In this document: piece after piece, positions 11,726 to 24,199 of the stretch
Position numbering within the stretch: the stretch's first letter is position 1
Layout of the letters: each line of letters opens with the position of its first letter
Assembly: GCA_022818135.1 (NCBI GenBank)
Contig: JAFMSR010000008.1
Location: 35,547,014 to 35,611,013, forward strand
DNA length: 64,000 nt
Source of the DNA: Saxidomus purpurata
Lineage: Eukaryota > Mollusca > Bivalvia > Venerida > Veneridae
Direction: 5' to 3'
The notes under the pieces: model-generated
The model's database searches: none
What the model saw: only the letters and a program-made list of their open reading frames with translations
Told to the model about the DNA's origin: nothing
Translations under genes and position numbers: made by a program

Positions 11726-13438
11726 ATAAACAAGTATATAAACTAAACTACACATGTTTTGTTTTTTTGTTTTTAATTTTTATGGAGTGTCTCTTTAAGT
11801 TCAAAGGGGAAGCTTATGTTTAAAAAAATTCGATTTTCCCTCCGGAAAAAAGTAAATAAATTATGTTTTATATGTGAAGGAATTCTAAACTAAAACCCTG
11901 CAAAGAATTAATGTGCTCTTTAAAAAAGCCGATGGTAATGAGGATATAACTGGAAAAAACAGCGCCTAGAAATATTACTTTATTGATATTAATTCTTGGT
12001 TAAGTATTGCAATTTCAAAATACAGACAAAGAAAGAAAACTGTTCGAAATCAAAGCTATATTACAGATCATAAATTGCCAGCACGTGCCAAATGCATTGA
12101 ATTATGATATCTTAATGTAATTGCAGCAAACAGGAATATTATATAGTAAATATTAGGCTAAAATCTGTAAAAACGGCTTTCAGGATTGAAAACATTCTAT
12201 CGCCAGGAAACAGTAATATTAATACTTTTGAGATGCTTCTTCATGACTTCACAAACATGTCTTCTGTAAATGGTATGGCCTAATAGTTAGTGACTTTTAT
12301 AATAGTAAAAAGAAATCACCACGATTTTGCATTATATAGAAACAGCAATTGCCTGAAAATATAGTTAGGGAAAGAGTTTTCAAAAAAAGCTTATAAGCTT
12401 ACTACTCGATCCCTTGTCTTTGTAACATATATTGTATTTACGTGATATCTGATAAATAAAAATTGTTTAAACTAAAAATAGTGTTTGTCAAAAACGGCAT
12501 GAAATTGACTTGGTGGGCTGACAGTTCAATGTTAGAAGTTGATTAAACGACTTTGATGATTAAGTACTTCAGCTCCATTTCGATTCTCTTAAAAGCGCAA
12601 AATGGTCACTTTTCCAAAAAAACTTTTAAAATATTCAAAATACTGACTTTAGTTATCTGTTTGATACATCAACTTAGAAAGTGCTTAAATATATAGGCCG
12701 CTTTACGCCACAGGTGCGCTATACACATAAGCCCATTAGGATTCGAGAGCTTTGAAATCAAAGGCAACTCGATAAATTTGATGTATGTACTTGCTTCGTC
12801 GATATCAATATCATTAAACAACATTTGTTCCGCTTCAATAAACATTTTTCGAGGGATATATGTACATTTTACCCAATTCATGACGAGGTGGAGTATATGA
12901 CTGACCTTGTGGTGTATATTCTAATAAAGAAAAATGAGTTTACGGATAGACCAACAACAGTACTATGTATTAGAAACAATATTGGTATATACCTTCCTGC
13001 CATATTTTTGTCGCTTCTTCACAAAAAGGCGTTGTCAGATATTATTATAGTTGCTTATTTTTGGCAACTTGCGCTACATTTGTAGCATGTGCTTTTGATT
13101 AAAAAAACAATGTTAGGGGTGCTTTTCGTACAAATAACAGTCATTTTCGCACGTAAAACGTCTTTCCTTGGTATAAGAGCTTCAAGTTATTTAACATCCG
13201 ATGTGATCATTGATTTTAAACCAGCATCCATATCAATAATGCATTTTAAATATCTAATCTATTTCACTTAAGCCTTTGTTTCATAAATGTTGCCATTGGT
13301 AAACAGTGTTATGCTTATCAGCGTGCCAATCATTTAACGAAATCTGCAAATTGAAAAAAGCAACCATTGATCAAGTCAGTCCTTAGTTTGATGAAGGCAC
13401 CTTGCCGATTATTTAGAATAGAAGCAAACTTTTTTTAT
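11726..13438. other. AT-rich sequence without a recognised gene
   Basis: Frames of 60-86 codons occur at 12669-13271 on both strands, but none shows a recognisable domain or is clearly favoured over its opposite-strand overlap. No RNA gene or repeat boundary was recognised. Confidence 0.4.
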
Positions 13439-14370
13439 AAGCTCATCTAGCACTTTGTGCTAGGGTGAGCTTTTAGGATGGATGATTGTCAGTCGTACGT
13501 CCGTCAACATTTTGCTTTAAATCTCTGAAACCACCGGGCCAGTGTTGATGAAAATTGGCATGGATGATTCTTGCATGCAGCTCTACCAAAATTATTCAAA
13601 GAATTCCATTCCACACATAACTCTGGTTACTACAGCAGCAAATAGAAAAACTTTAAAAATCTTCTTCTCTGCAACCACAGGGCATAGAGCTTAGATATGT
13701 AGCATGTAGCATTTCCTACTAACAATTTTGTTCAAATCATATCCCTGAGGTCAATATTGACCCCGCCTCAGGGGGTTTCTTGCTTTACATAGACATATAT
13801 GGGAAAGCCTATTTTAACCTTCATCTCCGAAACCATAAGGTCTGGAGCTTGTGTGTACATGTAACAGTGCCTAGTGGACCTCTTTAAAGTTTGTTCAAAT
13901 CATGCCCCACGGATCAAAATTGACCCTACCCTGGGGGTCACTCGGTTTAGAAAAAAACTTTAATATTAATCTTCTTCATCCAATAATACAAGCCCTAGAG
14001 CTTAGATATTTGCTATGTAATATTGTTTAGTGGTCCTCTACCAAATGAATTCAAATCATGCCCCTGTGCTCAAAACTGACCACGCCCAACGGAGGGGGTC
14101 TCTTGTATTTATTTATGAGTTTTAGGAGAAACCTCACTTGCAATGATTTCCTCTTGCCAAGCAACCGTTGACTTCCTAAGCAACCGTTGACTCTTTTAGC
14201 GACCAGTGACTTCCCCTAGCAACCATGGAAATCACCTTGAAAACAAGTGACTTCCTTAGCAACAGGTGACTTCCTTAGCAACAACTGACTCCCTTTAGCA
14301 ACAACTGACTTCTTGAGGTAACTGTACTTGTACTCAGGTGAGCGATATAGGGCCATCTGGCCCTCTTGTT
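13439..14370. mobile_element. Pearl/Helentron-type non-autonomous element, copy 4
   Basis: Starts with a strong hairpin (13439-13472; AAGCTCA..CTAGCAC paired with GTGCTAG..TGAGCTT) followed by GTACGTCCGTCAACATTTTG. At least three diverged tandem units of about 160 bp follow, each with CATAGAGCTTAGATAT-like, TTCAAATCATGCCCC-like and TTGACC...CTGGGGGTC-like blocks (near 13680, 13840 and 13990). The end is a ~20 bp minisatellite and GGGCCATCTGGCCCTCTTGTT (14350-14370), which includes a GGCCA..TGGCC palindrome and the shared AACAAGAG terminus. Structure fits a Helentron-derived non-autonomous element; it has no coding capacity. Confidence 0.75.
14159..14313. repeat. Minisatellite of ~20-22 bp units
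   Basis: About seven imperfect units of the form TTAGCAACAACTGACTTCC, lying inside the 3' part of pearl-like copy 4. The units differ mostly at CCGTTGACT / AACTGACT / AGGTGACT. Such arrays within these elements are prone to length change. Confidence 0.8.
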
Positions 14371-14955
14371 AAGAAATGTTTCCACTGAAATGCTTTGAAT
14401 GAATTTACATGTATCTGTCCCTTGATCCCTTACACTAGAAGTGATAATTATGGAATTCAAACAAATATGAATCAAGACGCTGTTACTGTGTATATTGAAG
14501 ATATTGACTGATCTTGGTAAGATTACCGTATTACCCAATGGGAGTCTAAACTACGAGATTTTCAAGAAATTTTATAATTCATGTAAGTGACTATAAAAAT
14601 ACACGTTTTGTGCTCCATTATTTCGTAACTGAAATACTTTAGCCTTGACTCGTACGCAAGTCTTTAAATGATAACATTTTGCTCTTGTTTTGCATTTTAC
14701 GACTATAAATGTCGATGTGGAAAGATAACATGCTGTTTATGACAAAATGCATGGAATTTTCACCAATACATCGATCACAAGTGAATAAGAACGGAGAAGT
14801 AAAAACGCGTCAAGCAATCAAATAGCGGTATGTGATGACAACAGGTATGTGTTACCTATATTATCTTATCTCAATGAAATTCCTTTCATTTTCGTGTGCC
14901 GTATCCAAATGCACAAGTAATAAGACTTCAAAATGTTCTCTATTTGTAATGTTTG

Positions 14956-14957
14956 CA

Positions 14958-14990
<33 letters not shown>

Positions 14991-15032
14991 GATCATTGTT
15001 ATTATTATAAGAATCATCATCAGCAGCAGCAG
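14956..15032. repeat. (ATT)n microsatellite with adjacent CAT/CAG run
   Basis: An uninterrupted ATT run of about 11 units is followed after a short gap by ATTATTATAAGAATCATCATCAGCAGCAGCAGC. The 84-aa plus-strand frame across it (14832-15086) owes its I(n) stretch to this repeat and is not supported as a gene. Confidence 0.85.
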
Positions 15033-15840
15033 CTTTCTCGATATATGGAGGTTTTAACTTTTAGAGATGGTCGGTTGTTGGGTTAAAATGTTAAGGAAAC
15101 CTCATCGCAGCATATATGTCGCCTTATTAGATAACATTAATTGTTTACATTGAATATGCTGAGGAAATATATGAGCCCTGTGAAACTTAAAAGTATTTTG
15201 AATCACTTTATCTAAAATATTCCAGCAGTACTTGGATAAGTATATGCGCTAGAAATGAGATAGGTTATTAGTAGTAACGATGCGTGACCAATAATTTGAC
15301 CGTCACATCCAATAACCAATATCAGTGTTGTAAAAGTTATAGAATATAGTTATCTTAAAAACATTTCGAGACGTCGAGACGATATAACTCATTATCAATC
15401 ACAGCGACAGGCTAACAAAGGTGATAAAACACGCAGTATCCAGAGCTGCCAAAGACATAATTAAGTAGTTGATTGAATGCAAGATGATTTAGGCACACCG
15501 GTCACAAGCATATGAACAAATTAGATATTAAGGAGACATAACCCTGCAGTCAACATAAATAGAGCTGGTACTCGTGAGACAGTATGCCAAGCTGAAACAA
15601 TAAAACTTGTGAATAAAGGGAAACAAGATATGATATACTAGATGTCCGTTTTAGTTTGAACAAAAAGGTTTTACTAAAATATTACTTAAGATAAAAACTG
15701 CGTGCAGTCAAAACATCCTCGTTCAAATTTGATGAACTAGATCAACCTTAATCTAAAGTATTAGCATCACTTATCTTCTAAGCTGATATAATCGTTATCG
15801 CAAAGTGATGAAAGAGTAAATACATGAAGATACCTGCACA

Positions 15841-15912
15841 CCAGATTAACCGGGATCTAAAATATTACACATAAATAATTCAATTAAATCTACATCAATT
15901 TTATCTAAAGTA
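15841..15912 (+). repeat. Diverged dispersed duplicate (pair with 26655-26722)
   Basis: ATTAACCGGGATCTAAAATATTACACATAAATAATTC-type sequence here resembles that at 26660. Flanks are less similar. Because a second pair (17152/31728) lies in the same order, both may be remnants of one old large duplication. Confidence 0.4.
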
Positions 15913-16840
15913 AGGCTGCCTTCCTGTCTGCCCGAGACATGGGGAGTCAGTCAGATCCAATAACTGTCATTCTTTCAGCTGACATACAGTGGTGACAAAA
16001 TTGTTGAAATATTTTGGTAAAGTATGTAGTAAGTGGATCGAAAGTAATATCCATTAATTAACATAATATGTATGAACACAGCAACAAACTGATATTGATA
16101 TCTCGTTCTGTTGTTGCAATTGATTCCATTGCATGTATCTGGTTTATATAATTGTTAGCACAGTAACAAAATAATTCCAGTACCACTACCAGATAATTAA
16201 AAAAATATTTAATTGTTTGGATACACTCAGTTTGATGTCATAATTTTGAAAAACCCTTGAAAAGTCGAATGATTTACTGCTGTTAGTTAAATGACCATAT
16301 GCTATGCTATGTTGTCATACCTTCCGTTTCACTTCTGTTATTACGTATTCTCAGTTTTAGAATTAAACTGTACTCAGTGAAGTCCTTTGTTGATATTCTC
16401 ATGATAAATAATTAAAATTACAGACATTAAAGCAATAACAGCATCTTTGTAGTCACTGTTGATTTAGACGTCGGCTATTTTGACCATACATTTGTCAAAA
16501 CAGCTTGTCAGTGCTGCCTTCAGTGAGAATAGCAAGTCGATTATAACATACAAGGAGAATATACATAGAAAATGGGTTAAATTGAAAAAATGTGATCAAA
16601 TATTGGTATATGTAAGCTTCAAAATTACGTGTAGGATATATATAGTTTAAATGCAAATCGTCAGCGCTATTACATTTGTACATATCAGTGTTGTCAAAAC
16701 TGGCCTTGACTCTCTGTCCATGAAGACTGTGATTAGTTACATCATTAGCGGAATGGTTTGAGTAACGTAAAGACTAACTTTCGACTTCATACACGTCATG
16801 ATCTACATATCAATTAGTTTGGCTTTTATAAACGAATGTA

Positions 16841-16875
16841 CCCCCCCCGCACACACACACACACACGCACACAAG
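16841..16875. repeat. Poly-C / (CA)n microsatellite
   Basis: Eight C residues followed by GCACACACACACACACAC and a GCACACA extension. Ordinary simple-sequence repeat. Confidence 0.9.
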
Positions 16876-17139
16876 ACTAAAATGTCACAAATTAAATAAA
16901 TACCTGGCCGTAGTGTACATGCATCGAATTTATGTAGATTTTTATCATATATATGTTTGTTATCTATATCAATGTAGTCAAATCCTAGCGCAGAAACTTA
17001 TTTTTACTTCCAGGGACACATATGTATATGATGCATATATACATAATAAACAATACACATGAGAGAAAAAACAAATTATCATAACCGTGTTATGCAAGAT
17101 TGTTAATGTATTCCATCTCGTTAAACCAATCCTTATGTT

Positions 17140-17410
17140 ATCATAACATTCTTTTGTTTACATCATTTATGTAACAGAAATAAGCAACAATCTGTGTCAT
17201 AAGTCGTAAACGTTTTTTGTGTATCCTAATTATAATTAAAATTTTCCGCTATAGAGATTGCAATCTGTTTTATTAGCTACCTGTTTCCGATGTTTAAATG
17301 CTTCATCAATTAAGAAGTAACTTTTTGCAGTATCTAAAAGATACTTATCACTTATCCGCAAGCCAACGCCCCTGATGAATCTGATTTGTGAACGCTGAAA
17401 AGATTTACAT
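17140..17410 (+). repeat. Dispersed duplicate A (pair with 31708-31975)
   Basis: About 260 bp clearly homologous to 31708-31975. Shared blocks include TAATTATAATTAAAA(C/T)TTTCCGC, CTGTTTTATTAGCTA, TTAAGAAGTA and GATACTTATCACTTATC. Within both copies a pyrimidine-rich CTTTTTGCAG is followed by a short open frame ending in TGA, whose translations agree at most positions (RYLSLI.K.TPLM). This could be a terminal exon remnant or simply a mobile repeat. No known domain is recognised. Confidence 0.6.
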
Positions 17411-17882
17411 CTTTTGATTTTACAATGTCTGACTGATTATACAAAGATGCAAATAGTGAATCTTATATCCCATGTTTTACATTAACCCTATTTTAATCTG
17501 TAGCATTAACTGGAAGTGATTTTGAAGGAACAAAAAATGAAAACTATGAGATCTCTACTTTTGTTTTGTTTTGGCAGGCATACACTTCCGATAAAATATT
17601 TCTCTCTGTTTTTTGTGTTCTTGCAATTTTATTTTAGTAATAATTATTCTAAAGCAGTATTCTGTACGTTTATCAGTCAAAAGTGAAAAAAAGCATGCAC
17701 GACTAAGACCTTGTTAATATATACATTTAACTGATATTTTATTCAAATTCAGCTTATCTGGCAGACACTGAATTAGGTAAAAGCAAATTATAGTTATGTA
17801 CGACATGCAAGTTCTAAGATACACAGGTATAAGTTGCACTCTGGTTATTGTATATACTTTTTGTAAACTTAGTCTAGTGGGG

Positions 17883-18475
17883 GTTTACATATAGTAAGTT
17901 TCTTGTACAAGACATAACGATAAGTACTATTTATGCCTTGTAAAAGAATTTTGTATACACCCACAATTGAGCAACTTTTGTCAGAATTTATGTGACATAA
18001 TATGCGATAATTTTCTTGCACGAGAATAGAGCCTGTTCTATTTTTTCACAATTCCTTGGCTGTCAAATTACTGATAAGAAGTGTTTAATGGGAAAAACAG
18101 ATGTGGGAGAGGTATTTCAAGTACATTTTTTAAAATTTTGTACACAATTGCTTGTTCGAAGGACAATGTTGATAAAATGATCAATTTATACCAAAAAAGG
18201 GAACATCCATATGATACAAGTGCAAAGTACTATCACATTGAACAGAAAAGAGAGTATTTGAGATGAAATTTAAAAGCCATTTTAATATGTATTGGTCATT
18301 CAATAAAACAAATTCCTCGACAAGAACACTTAATGCATTTCTTTTAAAACAAAATCCAATAATTTCATATTTTCTTAAAAAATTCAGAAACACGTCTGCA
18401 AAAATTTCTTGTACAAGCCATAACTTTGACTGATCTTTAATGACTTGTACAAGAAACTTGATGTATGTAAACTCT
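17883..18475. mobile_element. TIR-like element, ~590 bp
   Basis: The left end reads GTTTACATATAGTAAGTTTC, continuing TTGTACAAG (17883-17911). The right end reads CTTGTACAAGAAACTTGATG, continuing TATGTAAAC (about 18444-18473). These are ~29 bp imperfect inverted repeats. A further inverted TTTCTTGTACAAG lies at about 18404, so the right end forms a nested hairpin. No transposase-like frame is present. It overlaps the first copy of the 18-22 kb duplication. A target-site duplication was not identified, so status as a transposon is inferred. Confidence 0.5.
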
Positions 18476-19600
18476 GCCTAAATGCTGATATTCACAGATC
18501 AATCTAATGAGTCAGGCATATTCGCAGATCAATCGGATGCTATTAAGTTAGGCATTTACGTTCTGATAACAGCGACTTAAGTTACAACTCTAATGCATTT
18601 AATAATGTAATTTTATATTATATTGTTTGTGCAAGGTATATAAATATATAATTAACGTACTTTTATAATCAAATAAAATGACAAGTTTGCCGAATGTTTC
18701 TAATGTTAATGAACATGATAATAAGTGTACAAACACTAAAATATTGGAATTTAGGACTAAAAACGTTAATAAAACGCTTGGGTATGCAGTTGTTAGTGAG
18801 GTAAAGAAAAATTAAACATATATACAAAGAAATCACATGCTCCGTCTATCGTAAACAAACTATGAAAAGAAACGCAATTCAGAATCTATTTTTAGTTGTC
18901 TAGCTAATCGGACCACTTTTTTGTTACACATTTGTTCGTTTCTACAACACAAAAGTCATCATTTTGGATAAACTATTCATTTTGAAAAAGTTAGTCTTTC
19001 TCCAAACGGTTGTTTGAATTCTTATTGAAACTGTTAGCATCAAAACTGCCTGTTTGAAAACTTAATATTCTTCCATTGAATTACCATGGTAACCAAAAAC
19101 ATGAGGCCTATAAGTATATTTAACTTGATATTCGCTTCAATACAAATGAGTTTTTTCTCACTATATTCTATTACGCGCATTAAAATCCCAGGACCACGAT
19201 TTCAAGTCTCTCATTTTACCAAGAAAGATCTGTTACCGCCAAATATGACCTTTATTTGTACCAAAAAAAAAAAACGCTGGATATTTTCAATGAGATTGCA
19301 AAAAATAAAATGCTCTTTCTGACAACAATAATTTCTCATGACGAAACGACTTGAATACGAAAGAAAGGCATATGTCAACATTGTTTTAGAGTGAACAGAA
19401 CATTGTTCTATCATTATCCGGTCAGTAAATTTATTTTACAATATCAGTAAATTCAAAGATCTGGGACTAACTTCGCTCACAATTTTAGGTGAAAAAAAGA
19501 ATTCTCCAGAATGATATATCCAAGCATTAAATGTAAAAGTAAATGCTGCAATCAACAACGAAAGCAAAAATGCACAAATCCGTTGAAAATGTTGCAGGTT
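17905..19600 (+). repeat. Local duplication, copy A
   Basis: First of two head-to-tail copies; the partner is 19670-22190. Shared anchors include CAGATGTGGGAGAGGTATTT (18099 vs 19987), GCTTGTTCGAAGGACAATGTTG (near 18149 vs 20062), a stretch of roughly 90 near-identical bases (18724-18820 vs 20881-20975), TTACCATGGTAACCAAAAAC (19081 vs 21441) and AACATTGTTCTATCATTATC (near 19378 vs 21860). Between anchors copy A is consistently shorter, through many scattered small gaps rather than substitutions. Neither copy contains a supported gene; the frames at 18081-18266 and 19086-19322 are not conserved as frames in copy B. Confidence 0.8.
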
Positions 19601-20977
19601 TGGTTTAAGGTAAGTCGCGGGTTTCCCCCAGAAATCGGGTCATTTTTTTAAAAGGCAACGCAGATTTAAGATATTTTGCATGACAAGCCATAACGATAAT
19701 TGACTTTTAAGAAATAATACGGTAAAGTGATATTTCCATGGGACACTCAGTTGAAAGGCCACCTTGCGGGGAGGTGCATTTTCGTCAAATTTGTGTTATT
19801 TTCGACATTCCAAGTTGATAACGAAACGATCTAGTTTTCATAAATGCAATGTCGAGATCATTTATCCCTGAAAAATAAAATATCTAATTATTTTTGCCAA
19901 AAATATAAAAAGTGTGGAACGAACCTTGGGGGGACATGTCAAAAAAAATTACTGATAAGTTAAGTGTTTAGCGTATTGGGAAAAACAGATGTGGGAGAGG
20001 TATTTTAAGCACATTTATTAAAGCAATTTATGTATCAAAAAAAAAGGGGGTCACCGTCCTGCTTGTTCGAAGGACAATGTTGAAGTGGAAAACATGAGAA
20101 ACGTTTACGTAAAAAAAAGATTGGACGTGACATAACCAGATGATACAAGTTTCTTGTTAATAGAATACTAGCGTGTATTATGCAGAAGTCACATTGAACA
20201 GATCCTTCAAAGAGTAATATTTATGTAGTCGAGACTTAAATTTTAAAGAAGGCACCGTATTTTAATAAAATGGTAAAAATTGGTCAGTGTTCAATAAAAC
20301 AAATTCTCGACAAGATTTACTACTTGTAATGCGGATTTCTTGTGTATATTTAAATTACAGAAAAATCCGAAAACTAAGAAGAAATTTCATATTTTCTTGA
20401 CACATTTCCCATGTAAACACGTATCTTCAATATAAGAATGGCGCGGATTGTACAAGCAGTGTGCATAACGGGATTTGGTCTACTGATGCTTGTAAGTATG
20501 AACGTTTTATATAGAATTTTTCTAAACTTTGATACAGTGTATGATAAATTACTCTGCCTAAATGCTGATATTCGACTCAGTCAATCTGGCAGAATACCTA
20601 ATGGTTTTCAGGGGAATATAAATCGAACAGCATCAATCGTCCTGATGCTATTAGCACGCAAGATAGACATTTACTGTTATGATGAAACAGCGAACAATAA
20701 ATAACAAACGACGCTTAATGCATTTACATAAGATGTAATAGTTTAATATTATCATACATGTACTTAGAGACAAAGTATATCAAATATATAATTAAGCCGT
20801 CACTTTTATATTTTGGTTTGTTATCAAATAAAATGATGCAAGTTTGCCGGATGTTTCTAATGTTAATGAACATGATAATAAAGTGTACAAACACTAAAAT
20901 ATTGGAATTTAGGACTAAAAACGTTAATAAAACGCTTGGGTATGCAGTTGTTAGTGAGGTAAAGAAAAAAAATTAAA

Positions 20978-21017
20978 CATATTTTTTTTGTTGTTTTTTT
21001 TTTTTGGGTGTTTTTTT

Positions 21018-21048
<31 letters not shown>

Positions 21049-21070
21049 GGGGGGTTTTCCCCGGGGGAGA
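20978..21070. repeat. Poly-T / poly-G homopolymer block
   Basis: Runs of T interrupted by single or triple G are followed by an uninterrupted run of about 27 G (21028-21054), then TTTTCCCCGGGGG. It is absent from the homologous place in copy A (after 18815). Frames reading through it give poly-F/poly-G or poly-P/poly-K and are artefacts of composition. Confidence 0.85.
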
Positions 21071-21115
21071 AAAAACTTGGTTCGATCCCCACCAGTGCCA
21101 CGGCAATACAAAAAA
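21071..21115 (+). mobile_element. SINE fragment (B box only)
   Basis: GGTTCGATCCC (21079-21089) matches the polymerase III B box exactly, and CACCAGTGCCACGG follows as in the T-arm to acceptor part of a tRNA-derived head. The expected A-box region upstream is occupied by the homopolymer block, so only the 3' part of the head is recognisable. Confidence 0.5.
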
Positions 21116-22199
21116 TCTACACATTGCTCTCCGTCTATTCGTAATTGATTTCATTTGGAACTATCTCCAGAAAACTAAGTTGTAAGACTTGTCAATTCAG
21201 AAAAATCTATTAATTTAGATTAAGTCCGCTAGATAATCGGACCACTATCTTTGTGAGATACATAAAGCATATGTTCGTGATTATTATTACTCACAAAAGG
21301 TCATACATTTTGGATAAACTATTCATTTTGAAAAAGTTAGTCTATTCTCCAAACGGTTGTTTGAAACAAATTTCTTATTGTAAACTAGGTTAGCATCAAA
21401 ATTCTGCCTAGGTTTGAAAACTTAATATTCTTCCATTGAATTACCATGGTAACCAAAAACATGAGGCCTATAAGTATACTTTAACTTAGAGTAGTCTTTT
21501 CGCTTTCAATACAACTCCTAAATGAGTTTGTTTCTTTTCAACTATACTTCTTATTAACGAGCGCGATTAAATAATCCCAGGAGCCTTACTTATTGATTTC
21601 TTAAGTCTCTCATTTTACCAATTGAAAGATCTGTTACCGCGGCAAATATGACCTTTATATTGAAAACCAAAAAATTTTTTTGTAAACAAGTTTGCTGGAG
21701 TATATTGTTTCAATGAGATTGCAAAAATATTAAAAACAACAATGCTAATTTCTTGACAAGAAACGTTAAAAACGCCAGTTTCTCGTGACGAAACGTCAAT
21801 CTTGAATTTTTTTTTTTTCCCTTCAAATATTTCGGTTTACGAAAGAAAGGCATATGTCAACATTGTTTTAGAGTGAACAGAACATTGTTCTATCATTATC
21901 CGGTCAGTAAATTTATTTTACAATATCAGTAAATGCTCAAAAGATCTGGGACTTTTGCTTGAAAATTCGCTCACTTAAGGAGGGTTGGTATAATTTTTTT
22001 TTTTTTTTTGGTAAAGATTTTAAATAGATATTTTTAATTTTAGGTGGGAAAAAATTCGATATTCTCCAGAATGATATATCCAAAATAGCATAAAATGTAC
22101 AAAATAAACCTGCTATGCGCTTTTAACTCAATTCCAAGGAAACTAGCAAAACTTCTCATGCACAAATATCCGTTGAAAATCTGCGTTGCAATGGTCCGG

Positions 22200-22427
22200 T
22201 TTAACGGCAACCGCGCTTACGACGTTATATGGTTATATCGGATTGTTCAGTAGCGTTTATTACGCTTCATTATTTGGTAGCGTATAAAGTAAAATATACA
22301 AACATGTTCAACAGGAATTTATACTTGAACATTTTTATTTGACTATTTGTTCTAGAATATGTTATTTTCAGAGAATTTATGGAACTTTAATTTTCACCAA
22401 AATCTTAATCTGAGAGCGAGCAGCTTT
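22200..22427 (+). mobile_element. Right part of a TIR element of the CTGCTCGCTCTCAG family
   Basis: Ends in CTGAGAGCGAGCAGCTTT (22410-22427), a close match to the right terminus of the elements at 1654-3011 and 4247-4565. CAGGAATTTATACTTGAAC (near 22313) matches the interior of the 4.2 kb copy. A matching left terminus was not found nearby, so the copy appears truncated, possibly at the edge of duplication copy B. Confidence 0.6.
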
Positions 22428-22619
22428 ATTGGCTTTACCAAATAATGCCATTCTTTCATAAAAATCGAATGTTCCGAATACAAAATAATACTACAATATT
22501 AAGCATATGCTACGCTCAAACATAAGGCCTTAGACCTGAGTTACACTTTTTCTTGTAAAAACCAACAGGCACTTTACGATCCTGATCAATTTCTAAGACT
22601 ATTTATTTCTGTATTTCTT

Positions 22620-22881
22620 TAGAGCTAAGTTTAGCATCCAATTACGAAATACTAAGCAAAACCATTTAATAGCTTTCGCAAAAACAGAAAAACAACATAA
22701 CATTCAAAAATAAAGATTTATGAATTGGTCTAAAACATAATCTTTCACCTTTTGCAATCATAATTGCTGTAAATATGGTCATTTGTCAGAAAGCAGTTAA
22801 TATAAAGTGCAAAATAAGTAGTAATCCACACAGTCATCTTGTTTTTCTATACTTCCTATTGTTCCAACGAAACAAGATGAA
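22620..22881 (+). repeat. Local duplication pair, first copy (with 24200-24439)
   Basis: Diverged homology to 24200-24439 in the same order: TAGAGCTAAGTTTAG, TTTAATAGCTTTCG, CACCTTTTGCAATC.TAA.TGCTGTAAAT, GAAGCAGTTA and a final TCTTGTT.T.ATA..T. No frame is conserved between the copies, so it looks like non-coding duplicated sequence. Confidence 0.6.
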
Positions 22882-24199
22882 GTCAAAACTGTTTAATTTG
22901 TTCTTATGCAATGGTACTTATTTTTCCTGAAACGTCAACATTTTCCTGTCTTGCAGTGTATAACTTCTTCACAGTTGTACTTTACGAGTGCAGATTTGAC
23001 AAGGTGAAATCTGGCTAAACTCCATGCTTTCTGAATTTGAAGCTATTCATCGTTCAAAGACTGTCACTCTGAATTCAGCCTATTGCTTTGTTATCATCAT
23101 ACATTATTGAGATGCGCACAGTGTTTGAGGTTTGAGTCTGTAACTCTGGCCTCATCTCGTCAAGTTATCGCTTATCTCATACAAAATTTACTCGTTTATT
23201 ATTTTTCTACGGGATAATTGCAGTATTCTGTAAAGCAGTATTTGTTTGTTATATATAATTATCTGGTACAAATTAAGATGTCATTATTTAAACTATTTGC
23301 ATATAATGTCCAATAGGCGAATTATATCTCTGAAAGACCTTAAGTTTGAAGAAACCCAGATATGGCTTGCGCTTCAGTTGTTGTTAATATTGATTTGCAG
23401 CCTTGGATGATACATAACACATACACTTAAACGTTGATATTCACAGTCATTATTATCAGTTAAGCTTTTGTTTTCTGATAACCATCACGAACGACTCAAG
23501 AACTGTAAAACTGCGAAGAGATTGCACTATAACTGTAGTGTGTACACAGTTACACTGATATTCAGGTAAGTGTCAAAATATATTGCACAACAATAAACAT
23601 AATGATGTTATCAAATAAAAATTGATATTTGCTAGTAGTTATAAGCACTTTCACTTTCAGTTACCAAAGAGCCAGTTCTATGGTATTTCCATTAACCCAT
23701 ATTTTATGACATTTGAAATTCAGACATGAAGATTTCCTAAAACAAAATATACATACAAAAACACGGGAACAGTAATCAGAGTTTTAATGAAACACATCCC
23801 TAAGTCAACGGTATGAACGGATGAACAGCGGGGCCAACTAAATATTTAGCAACCTACTAATTGTTACTGTTGACCATAACCGTACATCATAGGCCAAAAT
23901 TATGAAGCAATGGAGAGGAGTAATAGCCACCCTGCTACCTCGAAAGATTGGCGTTGGCCACAGAAACAAATATTTTGTAATATACTCTTACAGTATGTTT
24001 AGTGAAGGAGTGCTACACACCTTTCTGAAGACAACATAGCAAGGTTGAATAGTACATCATATATCGTATATACCGTTCACACACAAGGTGTAAAAAAGAA
24101 AAGAAAAACTAGACTTCTTTATATCTTTCTTAACCGTTCATAACGATGAGCAAGCACTTGAAACATTTACGAACATTATCCCTGTTTTAATATCCGTGT

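Larger units (their letters stand above)
19670..22190 (+). repeat. Local duplication, copy B (longer)
   Basis: Second copy, about 40% longer than copy A over the aligned core. The extra length comes from many small insertions relative to A, several poly-T runs (near 21808 and 21993), and a ~120 bp T/G homopolymer block with a SINE fragment at 20978-21110. An 88-codon frame at 20438-20704 has a hydrophobic start but is not conserved in copy A and matches no family I know. The mix of exact anchors and indel-rich spacers is unusual for an ordinary segmental duplication. Confidence 0.8.

Noticed and set aside
20438..20704. 88-codon plus-strand frame with a hydrophobic N-terminus resembling a signal peptide.
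   Set aside because: The homologous stretch of duplication copy A does not keep the frame, and no family is recognised.
20863..21185. Overlapping frames on both strands with poly-P, poly-K, poly-F or poly-G tracts.
   Set aside because: They read through the T/G homopolymer block; composition alone explains them.
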